Shown piece after piece: positions 54,402 to 64,000 of a stretch of 64,000 nucleotides of DNA (positions are counted from its first letter, which is position 1; every line of letters starts with the position of its first letter). The stretch is taken from positions 434,001-498,000 of the forward strand of contig CAVOGJ010000014.1 in NCBI GenBank assembly GCA_963695405.1. Reading direction: 5' to 3'. The position numbers were made by a program, and so were the translations under genes. The stretch comes from CAVOGJ01 sp963695405 (GTDB taxonomy: Bacteria > Planctomycetota > Planctomycetia > Pirellulales > Pirellulaceae). The notes under the pieces are model-generated. The model saw only the letters and a program-made list of their open reading frames with translations, made no database searches and had not been told where the DNA came from.

Positions 54402-57400
54402 TTGCTACAGACGTCACTCACTCCACCTGGCCCCAGCATTCCGCCGCGAGAGCGTTCCACCAACCACCGATGGCCACGGTGGTTACTTGCGGGCGGTATC
54501 GTCTGTTTTCTTCTGGCGGCGCAGGTCGCCGCTCAACAGGAGCCGCCGCTGTTCCCACCGCCTCCCCGCCCGGGAACCAAAACGCCGCCACGAAGATTCC
54601 ACGCGTTACCGCCAACCGACTCACCGGCGTCCGGCAGAGTCGACTTGGCGACGGCCCTCCTCGACGAAGACTTGCCGCTGGCAGACCCGCGCCGCGTTCC
54701 GGGCGATCCGTGGGCGGAGGCCCGGCAGCTGGGCATTGCTGACAACGTGGCCTATCCCATTCCCGAGTCGTTAAGGCATGAGGAGTGGCTCAGCCAGGAT
54801 GAGGCGGCGGCGCGGGCCAAGAGCGAGAGTTGCATCGGCTGCCACACGGACGTCGGTAACATGCATCCGCCAGGTCGCTTACAGATCGGTTGCACCGATT
54901 GTCATGGCGGCAACAGTCAGGCCTCTGACAAGGCGACAGCACATGTGCATCCGCTGATCCCTGAATTGTGGCGATCGAGCGCAAACCCGGTGCGTAGCTA
55001 CGCTGCCCTCAATCACGAATCGCCCGCTTTCATTCGCTTCGTCAATCCGGGCGATTTGCGGATTGCCCATATCGCTTGCGGTCAGTGTCATGCCAACGAA
55101 GTCCTACAGTTGCGGAAGAGCATGATGACGCATGGCTGCATGCTGTGGGGAGCCGCCTTGTACAACAACGGCGCGGTGCGTGAAAAGTGGTCCAGATATG
55201 GAGAAAGCTACAGCATGCGCGGAGCGCCGCAGCGATTACAAACCGTGCCGCTGCCGACTGCGGACGAGATCGCAAGCCGAGGGATTTTGCCTTATCTCGA
55301 TCCGTTGCCCATGTTTCAAATCACGCAACCGGGCAATGTGCTCCGCATTTTTGAACGGGGCGGCCGACTGCGGGCGGAAGTTGGTATCCCCGAACGGATC
55401 GAGGAGCCGGGCCGCCCTCGCGAACGGCTGAGTAACCGTGGGTTGGGCACCGAAAATCGGACGGACCCCGTGTTCATCGGACTGCAGAAAACACGCCTGC
55501 TTGATCCGACCCTCAACTTCCTGGGAACCAACGATCATCCCGGCGACTATCGCAGCAGCGGTTGCTCGGCCTGCCATGTCCTTTATGCCAACGACCGCGA
55601 TTCGACGCACAGTTCTTTCCTCTCCAAGTATGGCAATCGGGGCCGCGCGGCCTCCGCTGTCGACGAATGGGTTAAGGCAGTCGACCCGACCATTCCCAAG
55701 GACGAATCGGGCCATCCGATTCAACACAAGTTCGAATTGCGGATGCCGACCAGTCAGTGCATCGTCTGCCATGTTCACCCGGGAACGAATGTCCTCAATA
55801 GCTATGCCGGTTACATGTGGTGGGATAACGAGACCGACGGGGAGTTTATGTATCCGGAGAAAGCGAAGGAACTCACTGCTGAGGAGTACATCGCGGCCAC
55901 GATGAGCAATCCGAATGAGGCGGCGGCCCGCGGGTTGTGGAGCGATCCTGAGTTCCTGACGGAGGTTTCGTCGCTGAATCGCAAGTTGCGGCATACCCAG
56001 TTCGCGGACTTTCACGGGCATGGCTGGGTCTATCGGGCGGTCTTCAAAAAGGATCGCTCGGGCCGGTTACTGGACTGGAAGGGCGAAACCCTCGCCGATG
56101 TCTCGACGGCGGCGCTGCGAGCGGCCGTCGCACCATCCAGTCGAGGCGAGCAATCCGCAGGGCGACAGCGGGATGGTGTGCCCGTTCATTTGCTGGACGT
56201 ACACCTCGAGCGCGGGATGCATTGCACCGATTGCCATTTCTACCAGGACGGGCATGGTGACACCAAGCTGTACGGCGAAGTTCGGGCTGCGATTGAAATT
56301 ACCTGTGTCGACTGCCACGGAACAGCCAGCCAAAGCCTCGTGGAGGTGGTTCAGTCTCAGGTGGCGGCGGGTCTGCCGCTCGAGTTGCCGACGAGCGGAC
56401 CGGCGGCCCCTGCCGGAGGGACGAACCTGCTCTCGCTCCGCACAACCTTTGGACGGCCGCGTTTCGAGGTGGTCACGGGCGTCGACGGTCGTTCGCAGCT
56501 CGTGCAACGGAGCACGGTCGAGCCCGACTTGTTTTGGGAAGTGACGCAGACTGCTGATACGGTGCGTCCCGGCAGCGACAAATACAATCCCCGCAGCCAC
56601 GCCGCCAAGTCGGCTCGACGGGACACCGATGGCAAGATTGTTTGGGGAGGCACCGCCGCCGAAGACTTCGCAAGCTGCCCGCACAACGACGACAATATGT
56701 CTTGCATCGCTTGCCATAGCAGTTGGAATCCCAGCTGCTTCGGCTGTCATTTGCCACAGAAGGCTAACATCAAGTCTCCTGACTTGCACAACCTGGGGGA
56801 AGTGACCCGTAATCGCACTTCGTATAATTTTCAGACGCTCCGCGACGATGTCTTCATGCTGGCTCGCGATGGAAACGCCACGGGAAATCGCATCGGTCCG
56901 GCGCGTAGCAGTTGTGCGATTCACGTCACCAGTTACAACGCCAACCGCGAGGCCATCTACGTTCAACAACAGACGATCAGCAGCGATGGCTTGAGCGGCA
57001 TTGCCTTTTCTACCAATGTGCCGCACACCGTACGGGGCGGGCATGGGGATGGTGATCCGAACCGACTTACCACCGACCCACCGCGTCCCGGCACCTATGA
57101 GACGAAGAGTTGCACGGATTGTCATCTCTCCAAAGATAACGACAACAATGCAATCATGGCTCAATTGACGATGCAGGGGACCGGCTTCACAAACTTCATT
57201 GGCAAATATTGCTGGGTGGCGGCGGGCGAACATGGTTTTGAGGGAGTTGTCGTCACCGAGAGCACGGAACCGCAGGCGGTCATTGGCAGCACATTGCATA
57301 AGCTCGCTTATCCGGAAGCATACCAGGAGCACCTCGATACCGGCCGGCGTTTGCAGCATAGTCACGAGCATCGAGGAAAGGATATTGCTGATTCGTTGTC

Positions 57401-58600
57401 GTGGAAATTCTCCAAGCCAGAAGTACTCGACCTGCAACATCGGGGCGAGTATCTCTACGCAGCTTGCGGCAAAGGAGGCCTGCGGATCTTTGACATTGCC
57501 TTTATTGACCACAAGGGGTTCAGCGAACGGATTACGACTGCTCCCGTCTCTCCTCTTGGACAGCGTTTCTATGTCCGGACGAAATACGCGCAAGGCGTCG
57601 CGGCTCCCGCCACGATCGCTCCCGATCCGACGCGTAAGCAAGATCCGGACAATCAGGAGTCGGCAGTTCATCCGCTGTATGCCTATATCTACGTGGCCGA
57701 CAAGTATGAAGGGTTGATTCTGGTCGGTGCCGGCACACTGCTCGACGGTAATCCGCTGAACAACTTTCTGGAACTGCGCGTTGACGTACAATCCGCAAGG
57801 TTTGCTTAACGGAGCGCGATCGATCAGTTTCGTCGGTACCTTTGCGTATGTTTGTTGTGATGAGGGAATTGTGGTCGTGGATATGGACAATCCGACTCGG
57901 CCCCTGATCAAGTCGATCCTCAGCGACGTCGTCGAGCCGCGCAGCGTGGCGGTTCAATTTCGCTACGCGTTTGTGGCTGGTGAAGAAGGAGTCACCGTGC
58001 TCGATATCTCGAATCCAGGGGTTCCCGAGTTCGCAGCCCATGTGCCTCTCGAGGATGCGCAAGCCGTGTACGTCGCCCGCACCTATGCTTACGTGGCTGC
58101 GGGTCACCAGGGGCTGGTGATTCTCGATGTGACGCGGCCCGATCAGCCGTTCGTAGATCAAAAGTACAATGCCAAGGGGCGGATCAATCACGCAGTCGAC
58201 GTCCAATTGGGAATCACGAATGTTAGCCTCTTTGCCTACGTGGCGGATGAGGAACATGGATTGCGTGTGATTCAACTGACAAGTCCCAGTACGCCCGGCA
58301 ACGACGGCTTCAGTCCTCGTCCGAGGCCGAAACTAGTGGCAACCTACAAGTTACCCAATGATGGTCACGCACTCGCGGTCAGCCGTGGCATCGACCGCGA
58401 CCGGGCCGTGGACGAAGCGGGCCATCAGATTGCCGTCTTTGGCCGTGTTGGCGCGTCCCCTCAATCGGGACGAGGTAACTCGCCTGTATCTGGGTCAGGA
58501 CGGTCGGCCCTTTGTTACCTCCGACGATATCCTCGACACCGGCCTCTTTCGCGTCATCGCTCCTGGGCTGCGGCAGGCATCGTCATCCGCCGCCGACTGA
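54402..58600 (+). CDS. Decaheme cytochrome c with LVIVD propeller, two frameshifts
   Basis: About 1,400 residues from TTG 54402 (first in-frame start after the barrel stop). A hydrophobic segment (LLAGGIVCFLLAAQVAAQ) serves as signal or anchor. Ten CxxCH heme motifs occur at residues 144, 164, 226, 388, 453, 608, 635, 768, 779 and 904. From about residue 990 LVIVD-type repeats follow (LYAACGKGGLRIFDI, FAYVCCDEGIVVVDM, AFVAGEEGVTVLDIS, AYVAAGHQGLVILDV). The frame changes at about 57776-57781 and 58444-58460 (one extra base each), then ends with RPLNRDEVTRLYLGQDGRPF. Likely exports electrons via the upstream barrel. Stop at 58598-58600. Confidence 0.85.
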
Positions 58601-58703
58601 CGCAGGATGTTCGAGACCGTATAATCGACGCAGTGGCGACCACCCTTTCCGCCGGGTCACTCGTCTGACTTTTGGTCCGTTTTCTGCTGGAGCCGCACCG
58701 TCG

Positions 58704-59987
58704 ATGACCACGTACTTTGCTCGAGGTGCTTCGACCGATGTGTTGACCGAGCGGGATCTGCGCCATGCGCTGCATGGCGTGCTGACTGAGCTGGAACCAC
58801 GACGCCGCGTGCTCGCCGTGCCCCCGGATCAGACGCGTTCGAACAGCCGCGCCGGCCTGTTGACATGCCTGGCCCACGATTATCTGGGCGAGCGGCTCGT
58901 CGACGTCATGCCGGCGCTGGGAACGCACCACGCCATGAACGAGACGGCCGTGGCGGAAATGTTTCCTGGTTTGCCATTTTCACTGATTCGCCATCATGAC
59001 TGGCAGCGAGATGTGGTCACGATTGGACAGGTGCCCGCCGAATTCGTGCGGTCAGCCACCGAGGGAATCTATGACCAGCCATGGCCGGCTCAAGTGAACC
59101 GTCTGTTGTGGTCCGGCGGCCATGACCTGATTCTCTCCATCGGCCAGGTTGTCCCGCACGAAGTGATCGGCATGGCCAATTACAACAAGAATATCTTTGT
59201 AGGGACAGGAGGTGCGGCCGGCATCAACGAAAGCCATTACCTGAGCGCGGTCTATGGGATGGAGCGCATGATGGGGCACGCCGACACGCCGCTCCGCCGC
59301 ATTCTGAATTACGCGGAACGCGAGTTCTGCGGACGTCTTCCCCTGCTCTATGTACTGACCGTGGTTGGTAACGACGAATCAGGAAAGTCCGTGACACGCG
59401 GATTGTTTATCGGTGATGATGTGGAGTGCTTCGAGTTAGCGAGCCGTTTATCCATCGAGGTGAATGTCGAGCAGTTCGATCGACCGATCGAAAAGATTGT
59501 CTGTTACCTCGACCCCCGCGAGTTCTCCAGTACGTGGCTGGGAAATAAAGCCATTTATCGTACGCGGATGGCCTTGGCGGATGCCGGGGAACTGGTGGTG
59601 CTCGGCCCCGGGATCAGGGAGTTCGGCGAACAACGAACGATCGATCGTTTGATTTACAAGTACGGGTATCGCACGACAGATCAGGTACTGCGGCTGGTTG
59701 CCGAAAATGAAGACCTGCGTTGCCATTTGTCCGCGGCCGCCCATCTGATTCATGGGTCGCCTGAAGATCGGTTTCGCGTCGTCTACTGTCCCGGTCACTT
59801 GACCGAGACCGATATTCGCAGCGTCGGCTACCAGTATGGTGACCTTACCGCCGGGTTGGAACGTTATCCGCCCCATCGTCCTAATGGCTGGTACAAAACG
59901 ACCGCCGGTGAAAGTTATTATTATATTAACAACCCGGCACTCGGTTTATGGGCCTGGCGTGAACGATTGCATGTCGGTACGGGGTAA
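58704..59987 (+). CDS. LarA-like (DUF2088) protein
   Basis: 427 residues from ATG 58704. Resembles lactate racemase LarA and other DUF2088 enzymes: AVPPDQTRSNSRAG near the N-terminus, ALGTHHAMNE (candidate nickel-pincer/His region), SIGQVVPHEVIGMANYNKNIFVGTGG with conserved His and Lys, then the C-terminal substrate part. LarA racemises 2-hydroxy acids using a nickel-pincer cofactor; many homologues act on other hydroxy acids. No lar maturation genes are in the window. It lies 103 bp after the cytochrome gene and is probably separate from it. Confidence 0.8.
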   Translation: MTTYFARGASTDVLTERDLRHALHGVLTELEPRRRVLAVPPDQTRSNSRAGLLTCLAHDYLGERLVDVMPALGTHHAMNETAVAEMFPGLPFSLIRHHDWQRDVVTIGQVPAEFVRSATEGIYDQPWPAQVNRLLWSGGHDLILSIGQVVPHEVIGMANYNKNIFVGTGGAAGINESHYLSAVYGMERMMGHADTPLRRILNYAEREFCGRLPLLYVLTVVGNDESGKSVTRGLFIGDDVECFELASRLSIEVNVEQFDRPIEKIVCYLDPREFSSTWLGNKAIYRTRMALADAGELVVLGPGIREFGEQRTIDRLIYKYGYRTTDQVLRLVAENEDLRCHLSAAAHLIHGSPEDRFRVVYCPGHLTETDIRSVGYQYGDLTAGLERYPPHRPNGWYKTTAGESYYYINNPALGLWAWRERLHVGTG

Positions 59988-60080
59988 ATGGCTGGCGACG
60001 CTTCACCGCAGCTGCCGAAACACCGCCGCGACCGATAGAGACGTGCGAAGCGACGACCACGATCGGTAGGGCAAGGACTA

Positions 60081-60680
60081 ATGGCGAAACTCTATTTTTA
60101 TTATTCGGCAATGAACGCCGGTAAGAGTACTACGCTCCTGCAGTCGGCGTACAACTACCGAGAGCGTGGCATGGATGTCCTGCTCTTCAAACCGTCGCTT
60201 GATGATCGTGATGGCTTGGGGACGATTTCTTCACGAATCGGCTTGGTGGCCGAGGCGTACGTGTTTGAACCCAACCATGACTTGTTTGTTCATGTGAGGG
60301 ACGAATTGAAGCGTCGGCCATTGCACTGCGTACTGGTCGATGAAGCGCAGTTCCTGACGGCCAAGCAAGTCCTCCAGCTAACGGTCGTCTGCGATCGGCT
60401 CAAGATTCCGGTGCTCTGCTACGGAATTCGCACCGATTTTCAAGGCGAACCGTTCGAGGGCAGCAAGTATCTGTTGTCATGGGCTGAGGAGTTGCTGGAG
60501 ATCAAAACCGTTTGCCCATCCGGGAAGAAAGCCACGATGAACGCGCGGCTTGACCCCGAGGGAAATCGGGTTTGGGAAGGCCAGCAGGTGGACGTGGGGC
60601 ACCATTACATTGCACTCAGCCGTTCCGAGTTCGATCTGCCACGCGTGTCGCCAATCGGGTACCTGCCTCCGGAAGCGTAG
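60081..60680 (+). CDS. tdk: Thymidine kinase, zinc cysteines altered
   Basis: A 199-residue type II thymidine kinase. The P-loop is SAMNAGKSTTLL (residues 9-20), the DEAQF Walker B-like motif with catalytic acid follows, and ELLEIKTVCPSGKKATMNARLD is the lasso segment. Phosphorylates thymidine (and deoxyuridine) with ATP in pyrimidine salvage. The usual zinc-binding CxxC pairs are reduced here: the first pair has Cys-Pro-Ser-Gly and the second, ALSRSEF, has no Cys, so zinc is probably not bound. Length and catalytic motifs otherwise normal. No operon partner is apparent; RibD is convergent. Confidence 0.93.
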   Translation: MAKLYFYYSAMNAGKSTTLLQSAYNYRERGMDVLLFKPSLDDRDGLGTISSRIGLVAEAYVFEPNHDLFVHVRDELKRRPLHCVLVDEAQFLTAKQVLQLTVVCDRLKIPVLCYGIRTDFQGEPFEGSKYLLSWAEELLEIKTVCPSGKKATMNARLDPEGNRVWEGQQVDVGHHYIALSRSEFDLPRVSPIGYLPPEA

Positions 60681-60768
60681 CCGGCACGGCTCGCGACGAG
60701 CAGGCTGTCCTTGGATCACGTCGTGGGCACACGGCTCCGCCCGCGGGCGTGAGATCCCGGCTCGCGCG

Positions 60769-61895
60769 TCAGTCACGCTGGACCTGGCCCTCGACCATCC
60801 TCCGTATAACTCGTCCATGGCAGTAGAGGTCACCGCCCATCGTTTGCAATGTTGGTCGCTCGAGCCGCCAGGCCTCGGCAATCCTGGCCACGCCCGCGCC
60901 GCCTACAGGCGCTGCGCCTGGGCACCTCCGGCGATGATGGGTGCCACAAAGACGTGGACTTCGTCGATCAGTTCAGCATCGAAGAGGCTCCCGAGCACAC
61001 GGCCGCCGCCTTCCACGAGGATGTTGGTCATGCCTTCACGGGCCAACGCCGCTAGGAGCTCTTGCCAACACTGCTGATCGTCCCCTGCCACCCGCAGGAG
61101 GTGGCAACCGGCCTCTTCCAACAAGCGGCACGACTCGGCCGGCGCGGTCGGACCCACGGCGAGCAACAGGGGGGCTGCATGAATGGTTTCGACAAGCTGC
61201 GAAGAGAGGGGCAAACGGGCTTGACGATCCATCACGATCCGCGTCGCCGTGCGGGGACCGCCAGGTTTGGCGATCAACAGCGGATCGTCGGCCAGTGCGG
61301 TGCCGATGCCGACGGCGACACCGTCCACCCGGCCTCGCAGGGCTTGCCCAATTGCCCGCGAAGCCTCGCTGGAGATCCAACGACTGTCCTTCGTTCGCGT
61401 GGCGATCTTGCCGTCGAGCGTCATGGCCCACTTTGCGATGATCCACGGGCGGTGCAGCGAAAGTCGCGTGAGATAGGGGGCGTTCAACCACGCCGCCTCC
61501 TTTTCCAGCAGGCCGACGGCAACCTGGACACCGGCCGCTCGCAACTCGGCGATACCACCGCCGGCAACTTGAGGAAACGGATCCCGCATGGCAACCACGA
61601 CCTGACGAATCCCGGCCTGCAGGATGGCCCGGGTACAAGGCGGTGTTTTTCCTTGATGACAACACGGCTCGAGGGTGACGTAGAGAGTTGCGCCGTTGGC
61701 ATCACCGCGGAGGTTCCGAATAGCTGCCACCTCGGCATGATCGCCACCATACGTCGAGTGCCAGCCTTCCGCCAAGATCTCTGCGTCCCGGGCGATGACA
61801 CAACCGACCAACGGATTGGGCTCGACGGCGCCTTGGCCGTGGGCCGCCAATTCCAGGGCTCTCCGCATCAGGGCTGTCTGTTGATTCGTGGTCAT
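60769..61895 (-). CDS. ribD: Riboflavin deaminase-reductase RibD, one frameshift
   Basis: About 375 residues. The N-terminal deaminase has the zinc motif HAEVAAI and PCCHQGKTPPCT; the reductase half begins near residue 150 (IAKWAMTLDGKIA) and has GVAVGIGTALADDPLL and NILVEGGGRVLGSLF. Catalyses two successive steps of riboflavin synthesis. The frame read to 60903 stops prematurely after GGAQAQRL; one inserted base near 60910 gives APAPVGGAGVARIAEAWRLERPTLQ and ends with a stop at 60769-60771, matching the family C-terminus. This is the clearest of the window's single-base deletions. Confidence 0.9.
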
Positions 61896-61981
61896 GAAAC
61901 AACCCTTGCGGAGGGGCCGGCAGCAAGCCGTGTGTCCCGAGGAGAGTTTTGAAGCCGCCCTTTCCAGCCTGCGCTGGTCCG

Positions 61982-64000
61982 CTAGTCCATTCCTGGCAAC
62001 CAGATTCCTGGCTTGTTGGCTCCCAATTCGGCGTCGGCGGGAACCGACGCGGTGTCGGGCGTCCAGAGCGAACCGGATGCTGCGACTGCTTCCTCTTGAC
62101 CGGACGCTCCGCCGACATCGGCAGGCGTCTCGCTCTCCACGAGCCCCGTCCTTCTCAGCCGCTGCATCAGTTGGGCGAGCATCTGCTGGACCTCGGGGTC
62201 CTCGAGGTGTCCATCACGTTTTAGTTCATCGAAAACAGAGTTCCGCAATTCGCTGTCTCCCATCGCGATGGCATGACGAAGTTGTTCGACGAGAAAGTAA
62301 CCGACCGGAATTTCTCGGCCTTCCGCCAATTCACGTGCTTTGCCCAGGTACGCGTATGCTTGCGCATGATTCGTTTCGGCATGTGCCATCATGGTGAGGA
62401 CGAGCGGTAATTTCGAACACTCCGAGGAAGTAGGTCTCGCTTCAAGGAGGCGGCCAAATCGCAAGACGAGTTTGCGAAGACCAACGTCCATGGATCGGAG
62501 GGCGGCCGTAGCGAGATCGTCGTCCGAGAGCGAATCGGCATCGACGAACATCATCTGCGTGAGGGGCAGTTTCGCAACCTCACCCGGTTTAAGTTTGCGG
62601 GTGGTGGGAGCCGGCAGATGAAGATGCTCGTAAATGAAGGCTTCGTCGGGTGACTCGGGAGATGTCAGCCAGTGATGACAGATACTTTGTAGCAGACCTG
62701 CCAGCGGCCGGCGGTATTTGCGATCTTGGGACGCTTCGAGTGGGGTCTTGTCATCCAACAGCTCATGAGGGCGAAGGCACCAGCGGTCGACGAATGCAGA
62801 CTTGATCGTCTCACAGACCGCGGCGGCTTTCACCTCGGGCGAGGCGTGCTCAGGCAACATCGGCGTGCCCAAAATCTCATCGAAGCCGTCGTTGGCGGCA
62901 GGTTCCTCGCTCGCATGTGCCAAGTGAGGCTGGCACATCTGGACAATCACGCCCTTGACATCTTCCAGGTCTTCCCGTCGTACGATGAACTCGAGCCTGG
63001 CGTCACGGTCTGTCTCCTTGCCAAAGAGAACGCCCTCCGCGCGAACACGCGGCAGGTTATCCATCGTCACCGCTTCTTCCGTTGCCGTGTCTTCTCGATC
63101 GAGCAGTTGGAAAGCGGCTTTCACCGGTGGTCGGAATTCCGTCGACAGCACAATGCGGCGGCTCGCTTGCAGCGCTTCGAGCACGCGTGCGACGTCGTGA
63201 ACTTCGAAAGAGACTTTGGCGAGGAAGGATGTATTCTCCGATCTTGGTGTGAGTGCAGCGAGCAAGGCACCCGCTTCGACGGCCGCTTCCAGGGGAACAT
63301 CGACGTTCTCGATCACGTCGCGACAGGCTGCGCGGGTGAGTTCGGGATTGGGAAGCAGGCAACGCATCGCGGCGCGAGCGCGGAGGAGGACAGGGTGCGT
63401 CTCGTGACGATCCAAGAGCGACTCGACCAACTCCACGGCCGTAGTGATTCCGCCAAGGTAGAATAGTTTTAGTGCCCGCTGATAATCGTCCTTCCATTCG
63501 ACCCAGTCGACCCGCTTGGGTAACTCCAGCGGTATTTTCTCCGCCAGAGGTAGTTCGGGGTTGGAGAGCAACTGACCGAGGCGGTCGAAGTTGTCCTCGG
63601 ATTGATTCATCATGTAAAGCAATTTCAAATGTTCGATCGCCGGCAAGATGTAACCAAAGTTCCGTAGCATATCCGCGAGGATACTGAGGGTCTTGGGTAC
63701 CATGGGCGAAGTCACTCCCTCGGAGGAATTTGCCAGCGCCTGGTGCATCCATTGACAACTCTGCCGCAGTTCGTCTTCGATCCAGTCCGGCTCGGCCTGT
63801 TCCAAGTCGGCCTCAGCCAGGTCTTGTAGGCGATACTTGGCGGCATAGCAGAGCGCGATTGGATTGTTTGGTGCAATCCGAGCGAATTGTTCGGCGCATT
63901 GCCGTTGCTCATCCGCACGATTGTCCAATCCCAAGACTTCGACCTTGAGTGACCACAGACTCGCTCGGTCCGGGTGGGCCTCGAGGGCGCGATCGATCGT
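61982..64000 (-). CDS. Large TPR-like hypothetical protein, 5' end outside window
   Basis: The frame is open from the right edge (64000) through 63934 to the stop at 61982; 672 residues are visible, and the start lies beyond the window. The N-terminal visible part reads as tetratricopeptide-type helices (HPDRASLWSLKVEVLGLDNRADEQRQCAEQFARIAPNNPIALCYAAKYR). Further on it is a mostly helical, acidic protein without membrane segments; the C-terminal 80 residues are Ala/Gly/Pro-rich. The family is not recognised; a planctomycete scaffolding role is possible. Confidence 0.7.
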   Translation of the reverse strand, partial: TIDRALEAHPDRASLWSLKVEVLGLDNRADEQRQCAEQFARIAPNNPIALCYAAKYRLQDLAEADLEQAEPDWIEDELRQSCQWMHQALANSSEGVTSPMVPKTLSILADMLRNFGYILPAIEHLKLLYMMNQSEDNFDRLGQLLSNPELPLAEKIPLELPKRVDWVEWKDDYQRALKLFYLGGITTAVELVESLLDRHETHPVLLRARAAMRCLLPNPELTRAACRDVIENVDVPLEAAVEAGALLAALTPRSENTSFLAKVSFEVHDVARVLEALQASRRIVLSTEFRPPVKAAFQLLDREDTATEEAVTMDNLPRVRAEGVLFGKETDRDARLEFIVRREDLEDVKGVIVQMCQPHLAHASEEPAANDGFDEILGTPMLPEHASPEVKAAAVCETIKSAFVDRWCLRPHELLDDKTPLEASQDRKYRRPLAGLLQSICHHWLTSPESPDEAFIYEHLHLPAPTTRKLKPGEVAKLPLTQMMFVDADSLSDDDLATAALRSMDVGLRKLVLRFGRLLEARPTSSECSKLPLVLTMMAHAETNHAQAYAYLGKARELAEGREIPVGYFLVEQLRHAIAMGDSELRNSVFDELKRDGHLEDPEVQQMLAQLMQRLRRTGLVESETPADVGGASGQEEAVAASGSLWTPDTASVPADAELGANKPGIWLPGMD

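Overview
The window (about 58-60% GC by eye) comes from a planctomycete, most likely of the Pirellulales type. The evidence is a DUF1559 prepilin-like protein, two membrane Ser/Thr kinases with TPR tails, secreted dockerin-bearing proteins (one with an LEPR-like N-terminus, one with a PEP-CTERM tail), a planctomycetal OprP-like porin, a PGPGW membrane protein and several planctomycete-style hypotheticals. One tRNA gene (Leu, anticodon GAG) is present. I saw no rRNA, CRISPR array or intact mobile element; one IS4-type transposase remnant lies at 34.4-34.8 kb.

Layout. 0-11 kb: mixed housekeeping and envelope genes (partial hypothetical, K+ channel, porin, endonuclease/exonuclease/phosphatase-family protein, lipoprotein alpha/beta hydrolase, PGPGW, HdeD, two secreted hypotheticals, class V aminotransferase overlapping a CBS-domain protein). 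11.6-15.9 kb: dihydroorotate dehydrogenase-like protein, FAD oxidoreductase, membrane protein, small lipoprotein. 16.1-28.6 kb: a co-directional, tightly packed carotenoid/terpenoid island: squalene/phytoene synthase, two CrtN/CrtP-type desaturases, aldehyde dehydrogenase, PlsC acyltransferase, family-2 glycosyltransferase, two-gene ABC exporter, DUF2141 protein and an NAD(P)-binding DUF2867 protein. The order fits a C30 (squalene-derived) carotenoic acid that is glycosylated and acylated, as in staphyloxanthin-like pathways. 28.7-36 kb: kinase, VCBS/dockerin protein, a decayed intergenic zone with a REP-like hairpin and the transposase remnant, a membrane protein and tRNA-Leu. 36-48.7 kb: GAF plus degenerate PP2C-like protein, PepD, SDR, an acyltransferase-ketosynthase fusion, YqgE, YjbQ, DUF1559, second kinase. 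48.7-58.6 kb: a candidate extracellular electron-transfer locus: a secreted protein with two GlcG/HbpS-type heme-binding domains, divergent from a predicted outer-membrane beta-barrel followed 28 bp later by a ten-heme cytochrome with a C-terminal LVIVD propeller. 58.7-64 kb: LarA-like protein, thymidine kinase, RibD and a TPR protein cut by the right edge.

A striking global property is that at least thirteen probable single-base frameshifts interrupt ten otherwise well-conserved genes, several beside short homopolymers. They occur in unrelated families and each is repaired by adding or removing one base (or equivalent), so I read them mainly as assembly/sequencing indels, not gene decay, and I annotate each such gene as one locus.

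The most interesting system is the barrel-decaheme locus at 52.5-58.6 kb: a plausible planctomycetal route for moving electrons across the outer membrane, with a secreted heme-binding partner encoded next to it.
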